Shown piece by piece: positions 34,196-44,093 of a stretch of DNA of 64,000 bases. The DNA comes from JAEYFP01 sp964566545 (GTDB lineage Bacteria > Bacillota > Clostridia > Lachnospirales > Lachnospiraceae): the NCBI GenBank assembly GCA_964566545.1, contig CAZMIX010000003.1, positions 1 through 64,000 of the forward strand, read 5' to 3'. Every line of letters begins with the position of its first letter. Positions within the stretch are counted from its first letter, which is position 1. The notes beneath the pieces were generated by a model. It was not told the origin of the DNA. It searched no databases and worked only from the letters and a program-made list of their open reading frames with translations. A program made the translations under genes and the position numbers.

Positions 34196-35218
34196 CTATT
34201 GACACTGCTCTTCCCACGGGAGAGCGGAATTCTCCAGCTTTTTATCCCGCTGCATCAACTCTTTTACCGCATCTGAAGCTGGTTTCTTATGGAACAAAAC
34301 CGCATTTACCTGTTCGATGATCGGCATATCAATTTTATATTTCTCAGCCAATGCGACTGCGGCCTTTGTGGAATATACGCCCTCCACGACCATTTCGACC
34401 TTGGCCATCGCTTCCTCCATCGAACGACCCTGCCCAATCAAAATACCCGCGCGCCTGTTTCTCGAATGCATGCTCGCACATGTTACAATCAAGTCGCCAA
34501 TACCGGTAAGCCCCCAAAACGTCTCCATTTTTCCACCCATTTTTATACCCAATCGGGCAATTTCCGAAATCCCTCTTGTAATCAGCGCAGCCTTGGTATT
34601 ATCACCATACCCCAGTCCATCGGCTATCCCCGCCGCAAGAGCGACCACGTTTTTTAGGGCACCCCCGAGCTCAATGCCCAGCACATCCGGGCTTGTATAA
34701 ACCCGAAATACCTCGTTCATAAATAAATTCTGAACGTACTCCGCTATTTCCTTTTCTTTTGCACCAACAACGCAGGTCGTTGGTATTCCTTGTCCTACCT
34801 CCTCCGCATGTGACGGACCGGACATCACAGCGATTTTGGCCTGCGGAATTTCCTCTTTTATAATATCTGTTAATGTATCGAGTGTATTCTCTTCAATTCC
34901 CTTTGCCACATTGACAACGATCTGTCCCTTTTCCACAACATTGCCGAGTAAATGCGCCGTACTTCTTGTATAAGGAGAAGGCACCGCAAGCACAAGCATT
35001 TCTTTCTCCCGCACTGCCTCTTTTAAATCCGTTGTAAAAAGCATATCCTCGGGAAGCCGTACTCCCGGTAGTTTGTTTTTATGCTCATGCTCCTTTTTCA
35101 GCATTTCGATTTCCGCTTCCATAATGGACCAGATTGTCACCTCGTGTCCATTTTTGTGAAGCACGAGCGACAGGGCGGTTCCCCAGCTTCCTGCGCCGAT
35201 AATGCTTACCTTTGCCAT
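34196..35218 (-). CDS. gpsA: Glycerol-3-phosphate dehydrogenase (NAD(P)+)
   Basis: A 340-residue cytoplasmic dehydrogenase that makes sn-glycerol-3-phosphate for phospholipid synthesis. The Rossmann motif is GAGSWGTALS at the N-terminus, with NVAKGIE, AVMSGPSHAEEV and the catalytic lysine in ELGGALKNVVALAAG. It follows plsY by 18 bases, so substrate maker and acyltransferase are co-expressed. GGAGGTGG precedes the ATG. Confidence 0.97.
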   Translation of the reverse strand: MAKVSIIGAGSWGTALSLVLHKNGHEVTIWSIMEAEIEMLKKEHEHKNKLPGVRLPEDMLFTTDLKEAVREKEMLVLAVPSPYTRSTAHLLGNVVEKGQIVVNVAKGIEENTLDTLTDIIKEEIPQAKIAVMSGPSHAEEVGQGIPTTCVVGAKEKEIAEYVQNLFMNEVFRVYTSPDVLGIELGGALKNVVALAAGIADGLGYGDNTKAALITRGISEIARLGIKMGGKMETFWGLTGIGDLIVTCASMHSRNRRAGILIGQGRSMEEAMAKVEMVVEGVYSTKAAVALAEKYKIDMPIIEQVNAVLFHKKPASDAVKELMQRDKKLENSALPWEEQCQ

Positions 35219-35236
35219 TTTGCCACCTCCTATTAT

Positions 35237-35944
35237 TTATTTTGGTTTTTTTTCTGTAGATCCTTCCGCGACCGTCCTTGACAAATCAATTTCCGGCTTC
35301 TTTTTCAGATAAGTCTTTCTCTCATTCCCATGCAACAGTCGTCCGATATTTTCTTTGTGCCTGACAAACGCCATAACCGCAAGCAAAAATACCACCATAT
35401 AAAATTCGTTCAGCATCGGACGTGCAATCTCCGGCGGAAAGCCAAAAAAGCCCCGTTCTCCCAATACAACAGCTTCTATCATCAAGCCCACATAAACAAG
35501 CATCGAGCCCAGCGAAACATAGTGGGTCAAAAAAAATGCACCAAAAAATGTAATGACAGCCAGTAACGTTAAAAGCGGCCCGAACGAGATCACGATACCG
35601 GCTGTCGCCGCAATTCCCTTTCCGCCCTTGAATTTCATATAAAACGGATAATTGTGTCCAAGCACTGCTCCGGCTCCGGCATAGAGCTGAAGCAATTTGA
35701 TCCATTCCTTACAGCTTTCTCCGAATAAAATATAACAAAACAGTACCGCAAGCAGGCATTTGGCCGCATCACCGAGCAACACGATTGCACCGTACCCAGC
35801 CCCCATCGTGCGTAGCACATTTGTTGTTCCGGCATTTTTACTGCCATGCTCCCTAATGTCAATCCCTTTCATTTTTCCAATAAGATAACCCGTCTGGATC
35901 AGACCGCACAAATAGCCAATCATGAGACATACAACACGTTCCAC
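35237..35944 (-). CDS. plsY: Glycerol-3-phosphate acyltransferase PlsY
   Basis: A 235-residue membrane enzyme with about five membrane segments that transfers the acyl group of acyl-phosphate to glycerol-3-phosphate. PlsY motifs are visible: GSKNAGTTNVLRTMG, GHNYPFYMKFKGGKGIAATAG and a C-terminal RHKENIGRLLHGNE. The start is GTG at 35944, overlapping the last base of the der stop. AGAGGGG is its ribosome-binding site. It has a slightly long charged tail after residue 215. Confidence 0.95.
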   Translation of the reverse strand: MERVVCLMIGYLCGLIQTGYLIGKMKGIDIREHGSKNAGTTNVLRTMGAGYGAIVLLGDAAKCLLAVLFCYILFGESCKEWIKLLQLYAGAGAVLGHNYPFYMKFKGGKGIAATAGIVISFGPLLTLLAVITFFGAFFLTHYVSLGSMLVYVGLMIEAVVLGERGFFGFPPEIARPMLNEFYMVVFLLAVMAFVRHKENIGRLLHGNERKTYLKKKPEIDLSRTVAEGSTEKKPK

Positions 35945-37266
35945 TACTTTTCCCCTCTTTCACGAATAATAAACCGAAGCGGCGTTCCACGAAAACCGAA
36001 GGCCTCCCGGATCTTATTTTCTATATATCTCGTATAGGAAAAATGCATCAATTCCTTGTCATTGACAAAAATCACAAACGTAGGAGGCTTTACGGACACC
36101 TGCGTCATGTAAAATAACTTTAGGCGCTTGCCTTTATCGGAGGGTGGCTGCTGCAGCGCGACCGCTTCCGACATGATTTCATTTAACACGCCGGTCTGGA
36201 TGCGCAGCGCATGATTTTCAACGACGGCATCAATCAGATCAAACAACTTATTTAACCTCTGTCCGGTCGAAGCCGAAATAAAAATCATTTCCGCATAGGA
36301 CATAAACGACAGTACATTTCGAACCTTTTTTTCAAACTGATAGATCGTCTTGTCATCCTTTTCGATAGCATCCCACTTATTGACTGCGATAATTACACCC
36401 TTGCCGCTTTCATGGGCAATGCCCGCAATTTTGGCATCCTGTTCCGTCACGCCCTCGATGGCATCAATCACGATCACGACGACATCTGCGCGTTCCACGG
36501 CGCTGACCGTCCTGACAACCATATAATGTTCGAGCTCTTCTTTCACGTTTTTTTTACGTCTCAATCCCGCCGTATCAATGAACACATATTCTGTCCCATG
36601 ATGCATGACAGGCGTATCTACCGCATCCCTTGTCGTGCCCGCAATATCGGAAACGATGACGCGGGTCTCACCAAGCAGCTTATTAATAATTGACGACTTG
36701 CCGACATTCGGCTTCCCTACGATCGCAATACGCGGCCGTTCATCCTCTTCCTCCGACGCATCCGCGGGCTTAAAATGAGAAATGACCTCATCCAGCATAT
36801 CGCCAAGCCCCAGCTGATTTGATGCGGAAATCGGATGCGGCTCTCCGATCCCGAGATTATAGAATTCATATACATCATTTCTATATTTATCAAAATGATC
36901 AACCTTATTCACAACAAGCACGACCGGTTTTGCCGCGCGGCGCAGCATATCCGCAACCTTGGAATCCGCGTCCTGCATCCCCTGCTTTACGTCTACAATA
37001 AAAACGATGACGTCAGCAGTATCAATTGCAATCTGCGCCTGCTCCCTCATCTGCGATAAAATGATATCTTTACTTTCCGGCTCAATACCGCCGGTATCAA
37101 TCAATGTAAAATTTCTGTCAAGCCACGTCACATCCGCATAAATCCTGTCTCTTGTGATTCCGGGTGTATCCTTTACAATGCTGATGCGCTCACCGGCTAG
37201 CACATTGAACAGTGTGGACTTACCCACATTCGGCCGGCCGACAACGGCTACGATTGGTTTATTCAT
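35944..37266 (-). CDS. der: Ribosome biogenesis GTPase Der (EngA)
   Basis: A 440-residue double GTPase needed for 50S ribosome assembly. The first G domain has [12 protein letters not shown] and DTGGIEP, the second [20 protein letters not shown] and NKWD, and a C-terminal KH-like domain ends in [10 protein letters not shown]. It overlaps the DUF512 gene by eight bases upstream and plsY by one downstream. Gene order der-plsY-gpsA is common in Clostridia. Confidence 0.97.
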   Translation of the reverse strand: MNKPIVAVVGRPNVGKSTLFNVLAGERISIVKDTPGITRDRIYADVTWLDRNFTLIDTGGIEPESKDIILSQMREQAQIAIDTADVIVFIVDVKQGMQDADSKVADMLRRAAKPVVLVVNKVDHFDKYRNDVYEFYNLGIGEPHPISASNQLGLGDMLDEVISHFKPADASEEEDERPRIAIVGKPNVGKSSIINKLLGETRVIVSDIAGTTRDAVDTPVMHHGTEYVFIDTAGLRRKKNVKEELEHYMVVRTVSAVERADVVVIVIDAIEGVTEQDAKIAGIAHESGKGVIIAVNKWDAIEKDDKTIYQFEKKVRNVLSFMSYAEMIFISASTGQRLNKLFDLIDAVVENHALRIQTGVLNEIMSEAVALQQPPSDKGKRLKLFYMTQVSVKPPTFVIFVNDKELMHFSYTRYIENKIREAFGFRGTPLRFIIRERGEK

Positions 37267-38620
37267 AATATATTTCTCCTATTAAAGCATCAATAAAATC
37301 CTGTCCGCTTGATTTTACAATATCTATTTTGACTTGTAAAGCCTTTTCCATATCTTGCACGGTTACATCGTCTAGCAGTACCTGTTCGCCGCTCCTCAAC
37401 AAACAGACCGGAAGCAGCAGCCGCCTGCCAAGCTCATTTCCCTGAAGCTGCGAAATAACATCCTGCCCTGTTAAAAGTCCTGTTACAGTAATACGTTCTC
37501 CGAAAAAATTATTTTTGATTGCATATACATCAATTTGAGTTCCGGAAAACAGGCTTTCCACACGCTTTGCCATCTGTTTGATAGTAGGGTAAGCGAGCTG
37601 CCCCGTTACGAGGGAAAAATGCACTGCCCTTTTCGTTTTCACAGAGTGGGTTCTCTCTGCCTCTTTATCGAGGCGCATCTTCAGCCCTTCATAAGCCTCT
37701 TCAAATTCATCCAAAAGAAGCCGCAGCATTCCGACACCGTTTTCTAACTGCAAATATCCGTCATAGCTCTCTGCGTCAGGAAGCGTTTCTTCAGCAAGCA
37801 GATATATTTCATCGGAGGCATGCACAAAATGAATGCCCCACTTTTCATATGCTTGCTTTTGCCACTTATGAACCGTCTTTAAGATCCCGGCGGCATCCTC
37901 TTTAGAAAATGGCTCTAAAGGATACAGCCCTTCCCTGTATTTGGATAATCCGACCGGCACAATAGAAACACTTTCAAGCAGAGGCGCGTATTTTATCAAA
38001 TCGGAAATGCTTCGTTCGAGCTCCGCACCGTCATTGACTCCTTTGCAAAGCACAATTTGCCCGTTCATCACAATACCGGCCTCAAAAAGCCGATCCGTCT
38101 TAGCAAGCGCCTCCCCGGCAAAACGATTGTTTAGCATCTTACAGCGCAATTGGGGATTGGTAGTCTGAAATGAAATATTAATCGGCGACAGATGATAATG
38201 GATAATCCGCTCAATGTCGTGCTCGCTCATATTGGTCAGCGTCACATAATTTCCTTGTAAAAAAGAAAGTCTGGAATCATCATCTTTAAAATAAAGAGTC
38301 TCACGCATTCCCGGCGGCATCTGATCAATAAAACAGAAAATACATTTATTTCTGCATGAACGATACTCGTCCATCAGACCGTTTTCAAAAACAAGCCCTA
38401 AATCCTCATCCGCCTCTTTATCAATTTCAAGAAGCCACTCCTCTCCGGACGACTTCTTAATCAACACCTCCAAATAATCATCCTCGATTAAAAACTGGTA
38501 ATCAAAAATATCCTCGAGCTCTTTCCCGTTGATCCTGCAGAGAATATCCTCCGCCTCTATTTCCATTTCTTCGGCTATGCTTCCACTCAGCACCTTGCCG
38601 ATCACATGCTGCCTTCCCAT
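37259..38620 (-). CDS. DUF512-family protein with PDZ-like domain and radical SAM-type cysteines
   Basis: A 453-residue protein with an N-terminal PDZ-like segment (about residues 8-60), then CRNKCIFCF, a CxxxCxxC radical SAM cluster motif at about residue 90, and a C-terminal DUF512 region. The family is conserved next to der in many Firmicutes and cyanobacteria, and its reaction is not known. It overlaps der by eight bases and the CBS gene by one. A link to ribosome assembly has been suggested only by such neighbourhoods. GAGGA precedes the ATG. Confidence 0.85.
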   Translation of the reverse strand: MGRQHVIGKVLSGSIAEEMEIEAEDILCRINGKELEDIFDYQFLIEDDYLEVLIKKSSGEEWLLEIDKEADEDLGLVFENGLMDEYRSCRNKCIFCFIDQMPPGMRETLYFKDDDSRLSFLQGNYVTLTNMSEHDIERIIHYHLSPINISFQTTNPQLRCKMLNNRFAGEALAKTDRLFEAGIVMNGQIVLCKGVNDGAELERSISDLIKYAPLLESVSIVPVGLSKYREGLYPLEPFSKEDAAGILKTVHKWQKQAYEKWGIHFVHASDEIYLLAEETLPDAESYDGYLQLENGVGMLRLLLDEFEEAYEGLKMRLDKEAERTHSVKTKRAVHFSLVTGQLAYPTIKQMAKRVESLFSGTQIDVYAIKNNFFGERITVTGLLTGQDVISQLQGNELGRRLLLPVCLLRSGEQVLLDDVTVQDMEKALQVKIDIVKSSGQDFIDALIGEIYYE

Positions 38621-39030
38621 TAATTTTCCTCTTTTGCCTGCCCGATATAATGCTGCAAAACGTCCTTGCGCTTCACGAGCCCGATAAACACCTCGTCATC
38701 GTCGATGACAGGCACAAAATTCTGATTCATCAACCGGGTAATCATATTTTTCAGCTTCGCATCGATTTTCACCGGCTTATATTGATACATTTTCGCGATT
38801 CTGGACAAAGGAACACTCGCAAAGCTTTCTTCCTCAAAACCATATTTGTTTTTGATTGTCCAAAGAATATCGCCTTCCGAAACAGTTCCCTTATACTGCC
38901 CTGCACGGCTAATGACAGGAATCGCCGTATATGTACTCTTTTCAAGCAGTTCCATCGTTCGGGAAATCGTATCGTCGCTATAAGCGAACTCCACTTCACT
39001 TTTGGGTGTCAAAAAAAACAAAATATTCAT
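38620..39030 (-). CDS. CBS-domain pair protein
   Basis: A 136-residue protein consisting of two CBS repeats (about residues 15-65 and 75-135) with nothing else. Such modules bind adenine nucleotides and act as energy or ionic sensors. The first repeat has YTAIPVISRAGQYKGTVSEGD and the second NFVPVIDDDEVFIGLVKRKD. It is the first gene of the der-plsY-gpsA operon. The target is unknown. Confidence 0.85.
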   Translation of the reverse strand: MNILFFLTPKSEVEFAYSDDTISRTMELLEKSTYTAIPVISRAGQYKGTVSEGDILWTIKNKYGFEEESFASVPLSRIAKMYQYKPVKIDAKLKNMITRLMNQNFVPVIDDDEVFIGLVKRKDVLQHYIGQAKEEN

Positions 39031-39101
39031 ATGCTATTTTACCTCTTGTAGCCTAAGAAAGTCTTTGCGGACTGTAGCTCTTTTTTTATCATAGCATTTT
39101 T

Positions 39102-40529
39102 TCATCTGCTTTTCAACCTTGAGCGAATCAATCTCTTACATAGCTTTTTTAAATGAAGCGGAAATATTGGATAGAGGTATGGCTTATTGGACAGCGTCTT
39201 ATTTCCCGCCATTGCGATCAGCAGCAGCAAAATTCCTGCAATATAGCCAAAAATATGAAAGGCGGCTGTCAGAATCAGCGTTAGAATCCGAAAAAATTTA
39301 ATGGCATAGGAAAGCTCGTAGCTCGGCTGGGCATAGCCGGCCACGGCAACAAATGCCTCATATAAAAGAATCTGCGAATTAAACCAACCCGATTCCACTG
39401 AAAATTCTCCAAGTACAAGACCCGCCATAATGCTAAGCGGCGTACTGAGCATACTCGGCGTGTTCACCGCAGCAAGACGCAGACCGTCTATAGCAAGCTC
39501 AAGCACTAAAAATTGGACAATGAGCGGAATATTTACCTCGTCCGTAATGGAAATGAATGTAAACACCTCGGGAACCCAGTCCTTTTTTATTGACAACAAC
39601 AGAAACGTAGGCGGAACTAAAAATGATGCAATAGAAATAATCAGCCGGGCGAGGCGCAGATAAGTGCCGGTGACCGGCGGAAAATAGTAGTCATCCGCTT
39701 CTTCGATAATATCTAACAGCGATACTGGAAGGATCATCGCAAATGGCGAATTATCAACCAATATAATTATATTTCCTTCTAAAATCTGTGCCGCGGCCGT
39801 ATCCGGCCGTTCCGTAAATTTAAACTTCGGAAACGGATTAAGCCAACTTTTCTTAAATAAACATTCCGCAAGACTTTCTTGGTTCATCGTCAATGCGTCT
39901 ACATCAATTTGAGAAATGCGCCGTTTGATTTCCTTTAAAAAAAGCTGGTCTACACGACCCTGCATGTAACAAAGGACAATATCCGTGCGGGACGTCTCTC
40001 CCGCACTCGTAATTTCGATTCTAAGCTCCCTATTGCGAATCCTGCGCCTGATCAATGCCGTATTAAAAACAACAGTTTCTACAAAGCCGTCTTTTGAGCC
40101 TCTGAGCGTCTTGTCCTTTTCCGGCTCAGACACACTCCTCAACGGATAAGTTCTCGAATCGATCAGAATGCATTCCTCAAAACCGTCAATAAACAATGCG
40201 AGTACGCCGGAAAAAATATTATTTAGAATAACCTCTTTATCCGTTTGTGTCTCCACCTCCACATAAGGCATAAAACACTTGCACATTTCCTGTGCATCCT
40301 TTGGGAAATCTTCGCTTTTCAGAGTAAAAAAATACTGCAGCATTTTCTGCATCAGGTCATCCTTGCAGAAACCGTCAATAAAATAGATGCTTGCCTTTCG
40401 TCCGGCAAATTCCAACGTCCTGCAAACCGTGTCAAAGTTAATACCTATGGAGAGATTTTTATGAAACCATCTCATTGTCGCGTCGATGTCACCCGTAATA
40501 TGTGTTCCCTTCTGCGTTTTGCCGTCCAT
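39102..40529 (-). CDS. GerA-family spore germination protein
   Basis: A 475-residue GerA/SpoVAF-type protein, the A subunit of germinant receptors in the spore inner membrane. An N-terminal cytoplasmic domain (1-250) contains FIDGFCKDDLMQKML and LVDNSPFAMILPVS. Four to five membrane segments follow from about residue 290, including PSMLSTPLSIMAGLVLGEF. No GerB or GerC genes adjoin it, so it may be an orphan receptor subunit or a SpoVAF-like protein. GGAGGG precedes the ATG. Neighbouring genes are not sporulation genes. Confidence 0.88.
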   Translation of the reverse strand: MDGKTQKGTHITGDIDATMRWFHKNLSIGINFDTVCRTLEFAGRKASIYFIDGFCKDDLMQKMLQYFFTLKSEDFPKDAQEMCKCFMPYVEVETQTDKEVILNNIFSGVLALFIDGFEECILIDSRTYPLRSVSEPEKDKTLRGSKDGFVETVVFNTALIRRRIRNRELRIEITSAGETSRTDIVLCYMQGRVDQLFLKEIKRRISQIDVDALTMNQESLAECLFKKSWLNPFPKFKFTERPDTAAAQILEGNIIILVDNSPFAMILPVSLLDIIEEADDYYFPPVTGTYLRLARLIISIASFLVPPTFLLLSIKKDWVPEVFTFISITDEVNIPLIVQFLVLELAIDGLRLAAVNTPSMLSTPLSIMAGLVLGEFSVESGWFNSQILLYEAFVAVAGYAQPSYELSYAIKFFRILTLILTAAFHIFGYIAGILLLLIAMAGNKTLSNKPYLYPIFPLHLKKLCKRLIRSRLKSR

Positions 40530-40620
40530 ATAAAATCCCTCCAGTCTTTAGAAACTGCTTTAAAAGTAGTCTCTCAAAAACCCGAGGGATTTATGCATTC
40601 ATCGGAAAATATTCTTTATC

Positions 40621-41127
40621 CTATGTCGTGCTGCCGAACCCGCCATTGCGGATTTCCTCAACCTCATCGTCAACCGTAATGCCATATTCCACAAAAATAC
40701 CCTGCATAAAACCGTTGCCGACTTCGACATTAATTGTTCTTCCTTCATTGGAATCATTCGTAAGCTTTGAAAAAATATGCCCTTCATTATCCGAATAAAA
40801 ATAGTCGCTGTCGATAATACCAACCGTATTATTTAGCTGCAGCCTGTATTTAAAACCAAGCCCGCTTCTAGGATAGCATTTTAACACCCATCCATCCTCC
40901 ATTTCAACCCGAATACCAGTCGGAATTTTGATTGTCTCACCCGGCTTTAAACTAAATGAAATCGGGCTGAAAAAATCATAACCGGCAGAGCCTGTCGTCG
41001 CCCTTTTTGGAAGCCGGATATCCGCATAAATTTCAGCCGCCTCTTCGTCTGTCGAGCCAAAGCTGTCCAACCAGTCTTTTTCAAACTGGTTAAAGCTTAC
41101 CTTATAAAATCTCGCTATCCTTTGCAT
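40621..41127 (-). CDS. dut: dUTP diphosphatase (trimeric dUTPase family)
   Basis: A 168-residue dUTPase that removes dUTP and supplies dUMP. Motif 1 is AGYDFF, motif 2 PRSGLGFKY, motif 3 NNTVGIIDSDY and the C-terminal motif RNGGFGSTT. The first 40 residues form an extra N-terminal segment ahead of motif 1. Motif 5 begins RNGG where most have RGxGG. It lies 34 bases after nrdG, so dNTP synthesis and dUTP clean-up are co-expressed. AGGAG precedes the ATG. Confidence 0.88.
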   Translation of the reverse strand: MQRIARFYKVSFNQFEKDWLDSFGSTDEEAAEIYADIRLPKRATTGSAGYDFFSPISFSLKPGETIKIPTGIRVEMEDGWVLKCYPRSGLGFKYRLQLNNTVGIIDSDYFYSDNEGHIFSKLTNDSNEGRTINVEVGNGFMQGIFVEYGITVDDEVEEIRNGGFGSTT

Positions 41128-41161
41128 AAATACAATGCTCCTTTAAAATATTTGCTTTTTG

Positions 41162-41671
41162 TCAGTAAAAATCAGGACAATGCAGAATCGGAAACTCTGG
41201 GTTTTCCTGTGCAAGCGTCACCTGCACGTCAATGACCCTCTGGTTTTGGCTGCCTTTCCAAAGCAGCTTTACATTTTTTTTCTCAATTTGAAATTCTCCG
41301 TCAACGAGCACATCTACCTTTTGCAGAACGGGGGAATGCATAATATCCTCCCATGAATCTCCTGTATAAAGCCATATCGTTTTCTGCGGGTATTTTTCCT
41401 TGATTTCAGCAATCAGATTTTTTATATCCAACTGGTTTGCCGCATGCATCGGATCCCCGCCGCTGAAGGTGATGCCGGATATGTAATCCCTGTCAAGCTC
41501 CGCAAAGATCTCCTGTCTCGCAGCGTCATCAAATAACAGCCCGCCGTCCGGATCCCATGTCATCGGATTATGGCATTCCCTGCAACAGTGGGAGCAGCCG
41601 GCCACCCATAATACGACACGCAGACCGTCCCCATTGAGCATATCGTCTTTGGTTATATTGTGGTACCTCAT
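41162..41671 (-). CDS. nrdG: Anaerobic ribonucleotide reductase activating protein
   Basis: A 169-residue radical SAM activase that installs the glycyl radical on NrdD. The cluster motif is CSHCCREC, giving CxxxCxxC, followed by HNPMTWDPDGG and TFSGGDPM, the SAM-binding GGD motif. It starts 3 bases after the nrdD stop with a GGAAGAG ribosome-binding site. Standard length. Confidence 0.96.
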   Translation of the reverse strand: MRYHNITKDDMLNGDGLRVVLWVAGCSHCCRECHNPMTWDPDGGLLFDDAARQEIFAELDRDYISGITFSGGDPMHAANQLDIKNLIAEIKEKYPQKTIWLYTGDSWEDIMHSPVLQKVDVLVDGEFQIEKKNVKLLWKGSQNQRVIDVQVTLAQENPEFPILHCPDFY

Positions 41672-41674
41672 GAT

Positions 41675-43855
41675 TTACATGCTCTTCCTTTCTGCAATCT
41701 CGATCATTTTCGCATCGTTCAGACGTGTGTCACCATGCACCCGCGAATAGGACAGATACCCGTTCATCCTATCGATTTTTGTTAGGTTATGGCTCCCGCA
41801 CTTTGGACAGACATCCATTTCCAGCTCCTGGTGGCCGCAGTCATCGCAGTATGCAAGTGACATGTTAACGCCCTCATAGAGCCCCATATCCATCGCTCTT
41901 CTGATCAGTGTTTTGATCGCATCAAGGTTATAATCAATCGGATACTTCACGTATTGGATTTTTCCGCCGTTAGACAGCTCCCAGAAACGGTATTCCAAAT
42001 CCTGTTTTCGGATCGGGGTGATATCCTCCGTCACATGACAGTGAAAGCCGTTGCTGACATATTCCCGATCGGATACGTTTTCCACAATCCCATATTTCTT
42101 CCTAAACTGCTGTACCTGCAAACCACACAGGTTTTCAGCGGGGGTCGCATAGATCGCATAGAGGTTACCATCCTCCGCCTTAAATTCATTGACACGCTTA
42201 TTGATAAATTCAAGCACGTCCAGCGCAAACTGTCCGTCCTCCGCCAATGATTTGCCATTGTATAACCTTTGCAGCTCATTGAAAGCAGTAATGCCAAAGG
42301 AGGAGGTTGCAGCCTTTAACAATGGTTTAATTTTATCAGAAAGCTTTAAATGTCCGCCATAGAAGCCTCCCTCACAATAAGCGAGCGGATTCGTGGAGGC
42401 GCGCATCTCTCCGAGATACGCATAAGTTCTCTGATGCAAACCGCGGATCAAATTTAAATAATAATCCAGAACCTCATAAAAATCCTTGCTCTCCTGCCTT
42501 GCCTTAGCCAAAATCATCGGAAGATGCAAAGAAACCGCACCAACATTAAATCTGCCGACAAACACCGGCGTATCCTTATCGTCCGCCGGATGCATACCAC
42601 CCCGCTCATACCATGGGGATAAAAATGCACGGCAGCCCATCGGAGAAATGATTTTCCCATATTGCTTATACATACTAGCAATATAACCCTTTCCGGTCAG
42701 ACTCAGCCAATCCGGATACATCGTCCTGCTCGAGCACTTTACACCGGCTTCAAATACATCCTCTAATTCCTTTCCAACTCCATGCAGATTCTCATCATAT
42801 AAAAATACGACTTTAGGGAACAGAACGGGCTTTTTGCAATCCTTCTTGCCCTGCCCCCTTCTCCTGACATTCAGCATTGAGATCGTGGCGAGCTTTGCGA
42901 AACGCCCGGTACCCGTACCGGCAGTAACTGTAATGAAGGGGTAGTCACCCCGGCTGGAAGCGACCGTATTGAACTTATATTCCCAGCCCTGAAAGCCCTG
43001 CTCAAACTCCTTTGTCACATCGGCATAAGCCTCCGCCTCCGCCGTCTCCTTGTCAACGCCGAGCCTTTCGTATTTTTCAATATATTTTTTATAAGATTTT
43101 TCCGCATATGGCTCCAGAATATAATCCACACTCGGCACCGTAAAACCGCCATATTGCTGGCTTGCCGCCGATAATACAATATCCCCGATGACATCAAAGG
43201 CCACGTCAAGTGTCTTTGGCTCATTGTACCAGATGTTGCCCATCTCAAAGCCGCCGGTTAGCACGGACTCGACATCAAACAGGCAGCAGTTCATCGTATC
43301 CCGCCTCGCCGACATATCGTGTACATAAATGTATCCATCACGGCAGGCCTGTATTTCCTCCGTCGTCATAAAAAATTTCTGATAAAGCTCCTTATTGAGC
43401 TGATTAAAGATTAGGCTGCGTTTTGTGGAAACAAGGGCGCTGTCCGTGTTCGCATTTTCCTTATCTCCGATATACATGATGGACTGACTTTTCTTATATA
43501 CATCATCCAGCATTCTGACAAAATCTTGCTTATAATTACGGTAATCGCGATAGCTTTTTGCAACGATCGGCTTGACCTCCTCTAAAGCGCTCTCCACGAT
43601 ATTATGCATGACCGGAATCGGAATCTCTTCGGCATCCAGTTCGTTGACGCGCTCAACAACCTTTGCACAGATATATTCCTTTTCCTCCTCAGTAAAATTC
43701 GTCAATGCACGATAAGCCGATTTTCCGACGGCATCAACGACCTTTTGTACATTAAATTCCTCTCTCGTCCCGTCCTTTTTAATCATTTTGACATTTTTGT
43801 CAGGCATGTAACTATGCGAATAATCTTTTTCTAAAACTCCTGCCTCTGCGCCCAT
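41675..43855 (-). CDS. nrdD: Anaerobic ribonucleoside-triphosphate reductase
   Basis: A 726-residue class III ribonucleotide reductase making dNTPs without oxygen. An N-terminal ATP-cone covers residues about 20-110. The catalytic barrel has active-site cysteines near CCLFDVES and KCSSRTMYPD. The C-terminal zinc site is CDDCGH...CPKCGS, and the glycyl radical glycine is in RMNGYLSYSR. The start is the ATG at 43855, seven bases after AGGGGGAGG. An in-frame ATG at 43879 would place the ribosome-binding site inside the gene. It has its own promoter, divergent from the AP2/HNH-like gene. It shows that the organism is an anaerobe. Confidence 0.96.
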   Translation of the reverse strand: MGAEAGVLEKDYSHSYMPDKNVKMIKKDGTREEFNVQKVVDAVGKSAYRALTNFTEEEKEYICAKVVERVNELDAEEIPIPVMHNIVESALEEVKPIVAKSYRDYRNYKQDFVRMLDDVYKKSQSIMYIGDKENANTDSALVSTKRSLIFNQLNKELYQKFFMTTEEIQACRDGYIYVHDMSARRDTMNCCLFDVESVLTGGFEMGNIWYNEPKTLDVAFDVIGDIVLSAASQQYGGFTVPSVDYILEPYAEKSYKKYIEKYERLGVDKETAEAEAYADVTKEFEQGFQGWEYKFNTVASSRGDYPFITVTAGTGTGRFAKLATISMLNVRRRGQGKKDCKKPVLFPKVVFLYDENLHGVGKELEDVFEAGVKCSSRTMYPDWLSLTGKGYIASMYKQYGKIISPMGCRAFLSPWYERGGMHPADDKDTPVFVGRFNVGAVSLHLPMILAKARQESKDFYEVLDYYLNLIRGLHQRTYAYLGEMRASTNPLAYCEGGFYGGHLKLSDKIKPLLKAATSSFGITAFNELQRLYNGKSLAEDGQFALDVLEFINKRVNEFKAEDGNLYAIYATPAENLCGLQVQQFRKKYGIVENVSDREYVSNGFHCHVTEDITPIRKQDLEYRFWELSNGGKIQYVKYPIDYNLDAIKTLIRRAMDMGLYEGVNMSLAYCDDCGHQELEMDVCPKCGSHNLTKIDRMNGYLSYSRVHGDTRLNDAKMIEIAERKSM

Positions 43856-43911
43856 TTCGCATCCTCCCCCTTTGTCCATCTATATTTAGCACTTTCTCAT
43901 CTTCCCTTCCC

Positions 43912-43927
43912 CAACATCTTGTGGGTA
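43912..43927. promoter_or_regulatory. Possible NrdR box
   Basis: CCCAACATCTTGTGGG, just downstream of the nrdD promoter start, is an imperfect palindrome resembling the 16-base NrdR box. Usually two boxes occur a few helical turns apart, and I do not see a convincing second one. Confidence 0.35.
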
Positions 43928-43935
43928 CATATAAA

Positions 43936-43964
43936 AATATAGCAATTGAACCGTATAATGTCAA
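43936..43964 (-). promoter_or_regulatory. Promoter of nrdD-nrdG-dut
   Basis: On the minus strand there is a perfect TTGACA (43959-43964), 17 bases, then TATATT (43936-43941). Confidence 0.75.
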
Positions 43965-44029
43965 GATAAATAGTACAAATCAAGCAATTATATTATATCA
44001 CGAATTACTGAATAATCCATATGATCTCA

Positions 44030-44058
44030 TTGAAATAAAAGAGAAATTAAGGTAAACT
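44030..44058 (+). promoter_or_regulatory. Promoter of the AP2/HNH-like gene
   Basis: TTGAAA (44030-44035), 17 bases, TAAACT (44053-44058), followed by AGGAG before the ATG at 44094. Confidence 0.5.
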
Positions 44059-44093
44059 GAATATGTAATTTTAATAGTCAGGAGAAAACCGCA

